From Sphingomonas sp. AX6 (GTDB taxonomy: Bacteria; Pseudomonadota; Alphaproteobacteria; Sphingomonadales; Sphingomonadaceae): DNA of 64,000 bases. Where the stretch lies: positions 1,375,712-1,439,711 of the forward strand of contig NZ_LR733979.1 in the NCBI RefSeq assembly GCF_902506605.1, in the 5' to 3' direction. The notes under the pieces were generated by a model. That model did no database searches. It was not told the DNA's origin and worked only from the letters and a program-made list of their open reading frames with translations. Both the position numbers and the translations under genes were made by a program. Positions 63,056-64,000 of this stretch are shown piece by piece. Every line of letters starts with the position of its first letter. The stretch's first letter is position 1.

Positions 63056-64000
63056 ATGACCCCAAGTGGTGCTTTGTTCATCGGCCGTGATCGTCCGCGG
63101 ACCGACCAGCTGTTTCAAGCGGTCGATCCGGCGACCGGCGAGATGCTGGAACCGCCTTTCAGCGCCGCGGGGCAGGACCATGTAGAGCGCGCCTGTGCCC
63201 TCGCCGCCGATGCCGCGCGCGATTATGCGGCGACCGACCGTGGGACGCGCGCCGCGTTCCTCGAATCGATCGCCGACAATATCATGGCGCTGGGCGAAGT
63301 TCTGCTCGATCGCGCGCATCGCGAATCGGGATTGCCGCTGGCCCGATTGACCGGCGAACGTGGTCGCACCGTCGGCCAACTCCGCCTGTTCGCTGCGGAA
63401 GTGCGCGACGGCGGTTGGCTGGGCATTCGCATCGATCCCGCCTTGCCCGAACGCCAGCCGCTGCCGCGTCCCGACCTGCGGCTGCGCAAGGTGCCGGTGG
63501 GGCCGGTCGCGGTATTCGGCGCGTCCAATTTCCCGCTCGCCTTTTCGGTGGCCGGGGGCGACACGGCCTCGGCGTTGGCGGCGGGGTGCCCCGTCGTGGT
63601 GAAGGGCCATCCCGCGCACCCCGGCACGTCGGAGATGATCGCGTCCGCCATAGCCGATGCGATTGCGACCGCGGGTTTGCCCGAGGGGGTATTCTCTCTG
63701 CTGAACGGCGTCTCGAACGATCTGGGCGCGGCGCTGGTCGGCGATCGGCGGATCGCGGCGGTCGGCTTTACCGGATCGCGGGGCGGCGGGCTTGCATTGA
63801 TGCGCCTAGCCGCCGAACGCTCGGTGCCGATCCCGGTCTATGCGGAAATGAGCGCGATCAACCCGGTGGTCTTGCTTCCAGCAGCGCTCGACGCGCGGGC
63901 AGAGGCGCTGGGCGCGGGTTATGTGGCGTCGCTGACGATGGGGGCCGGACAATTCTGCACCAATCCCGGCTTGGTGATCGCCATCGACAGCCCCGCACTT
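63056..64000 (+). CDS. 2,5-dioxovalerate (alpha-ketoglutarate semialdehyde) dehydrogenase, 3' part outside the window
   Basis: The first 315 codons of an aldehyde dehydrogenase run off the window end. The N-terminus [20 protein letters not shown] and the segments [40 protein letters not shown] and [13 protein letters not shown] place it in the NADP-dependent alpha-ketoglutarate semialdehyde dehydrogenase group. Catalytic Glu264 ([10 protein letters not shown]) and Cys301 ([10 protein letters not shown]) are present. It would catalyse the last step of the oxidative (non-phosphorylating) L-arabinose pathway, yielding 2-oxoglutarate. The ATG at 63056 follows AGGAG by six bases. It is divergent from the TonB receptor and shares its operator motif. 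Confidence 0.92.
   Translation, partial: MTPSGALFIGRDRPRTDQLFQAVDPATGEMLEPPFSAAGQDHVERACALAADAARDYAATDRGTRAAFLESIADNIMALGEVLLDRAHRESGLPLARLTGERGRTVGQLRLFAAEVRDGGWLGIRIDPALPERQPLPRPDLRLRKVPVGPVAVFGASNFPLAFSVAGGDTASALAAGCPVVVKGHPAHPGTSEMIASAIADAIATAGLPEGVFSLLNGVSNDLGAALVGDRRIAAVGFTGSRGGGLALMRLAAERSVPIPVYAEMSAINPVVLLPAALDARAEALGAGYVASLTMGAGQFCTNPGLVIAIDSPAL

Overview
The window looks like chromosome from a high-GC alphaproteobacterium, most likely a sphingomonad (Sphingomonas or a relative). The indicators are a 180-kDa-class NAD-glutamate dehydrogenase, the bolA / J-domain / cobS / cobT neighbourhood, TonB-dependent uptake coupled to glycoside hydrolases, intergenic paired-hairpin repeats, and strongly GC-biased codon use. 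No plasmid, phage or CRISPR signature is visible. All calls were made by reading the sequence; no database search was run.

Layout. 1-1.9 kb: pirin, BolA and a J-domain protein. 2.0-7.8 kb: an accessory block of small cytosolic enzymes (two GSTs, two AHSA1/SRPBCC proteins, three glyoxalase-fold proteins, one DUF1428 protein) with a divergent HxlR regulator. 7.9-11.0 kb: aerobic cobaltochelatase cobS-cobT and a ribbon-helix-helix protein. 11.1-17.1 kb: NAD-glutamate dehydrogenase and a PAS-like protein. 17.3-20.1 kb: tRNA-Thr(CGU), a truncated acyl-CoA dehydrogenase, a ferredoxin reductase and a DUF808 membrane protein. 20.3-29.8 kb: a secreted prolyl oligopeptidase, a TIGR03032-type protein and a 2004-residue autotransporter. 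30.0-36.4 kb: a PAS-LuxR regulator, a Crp/Fnr regulator, an 80-residue acidic protein, a 369-residue low-complexity protein and a type I secretion ATPase with its HlyD adaptor. 36.4-37.6 kb: decayed DNA with remnants of a TonB-receptor N-terminus and a FecR protein. 37.6-41.9 kb: GT4 glycosyltransferase, GH13 glucosidase, CopG regulator and a PHB-depolymerase-type esterase. 41.9-45.7 kb: a periplasmic aldehyde oxidoreductase (paoABC type). 46-51.1 kb: DUF2231 protein, PQQ-type sugar dehydrogenase lipoprotein, MFS exporter and a D-aminoacylase-type amidohydrolase. 51.2-64 kb: an arabinan/L-arabinose utilisation locus.

The arabinose locus is the clearest working unit. A TonB receptor, an exported GH43 arabinanase and an FucP-type permease form one minus-strand operon. 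An ABC sugar importer (ATPase, two permeases, lipoprotein binding protein), a cytosolic GH51 arabinofuranosidase and a GntR regulator form a plus-strand operon. A 2,5-dioxovalerate-type dehydrogenase, cut by the window end, starts divergently from the TonB receptor. All three promoter regions carry the octamer CTCAGACA at the -10 box or transcription start, so they probably form one regulon, perhaps under the local GntR protein.

The best candidate for something undescribed is the type I secretion locus. Two Cys-free, acidic proteins of no recognised family sit directly upstream of the ABC/HlyD pair, and three TGA-N6-TCA dyads lie between them and a divergent Crp/Fnr gene. The 17.1-17.3 kb and 45.7-46.0 kb gaps hold nothing I can identify. 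The gap at 31.4-31.8 kb holds two of the three dyads, and the 36.4-37.0 kb stretch holds only gene remnants.
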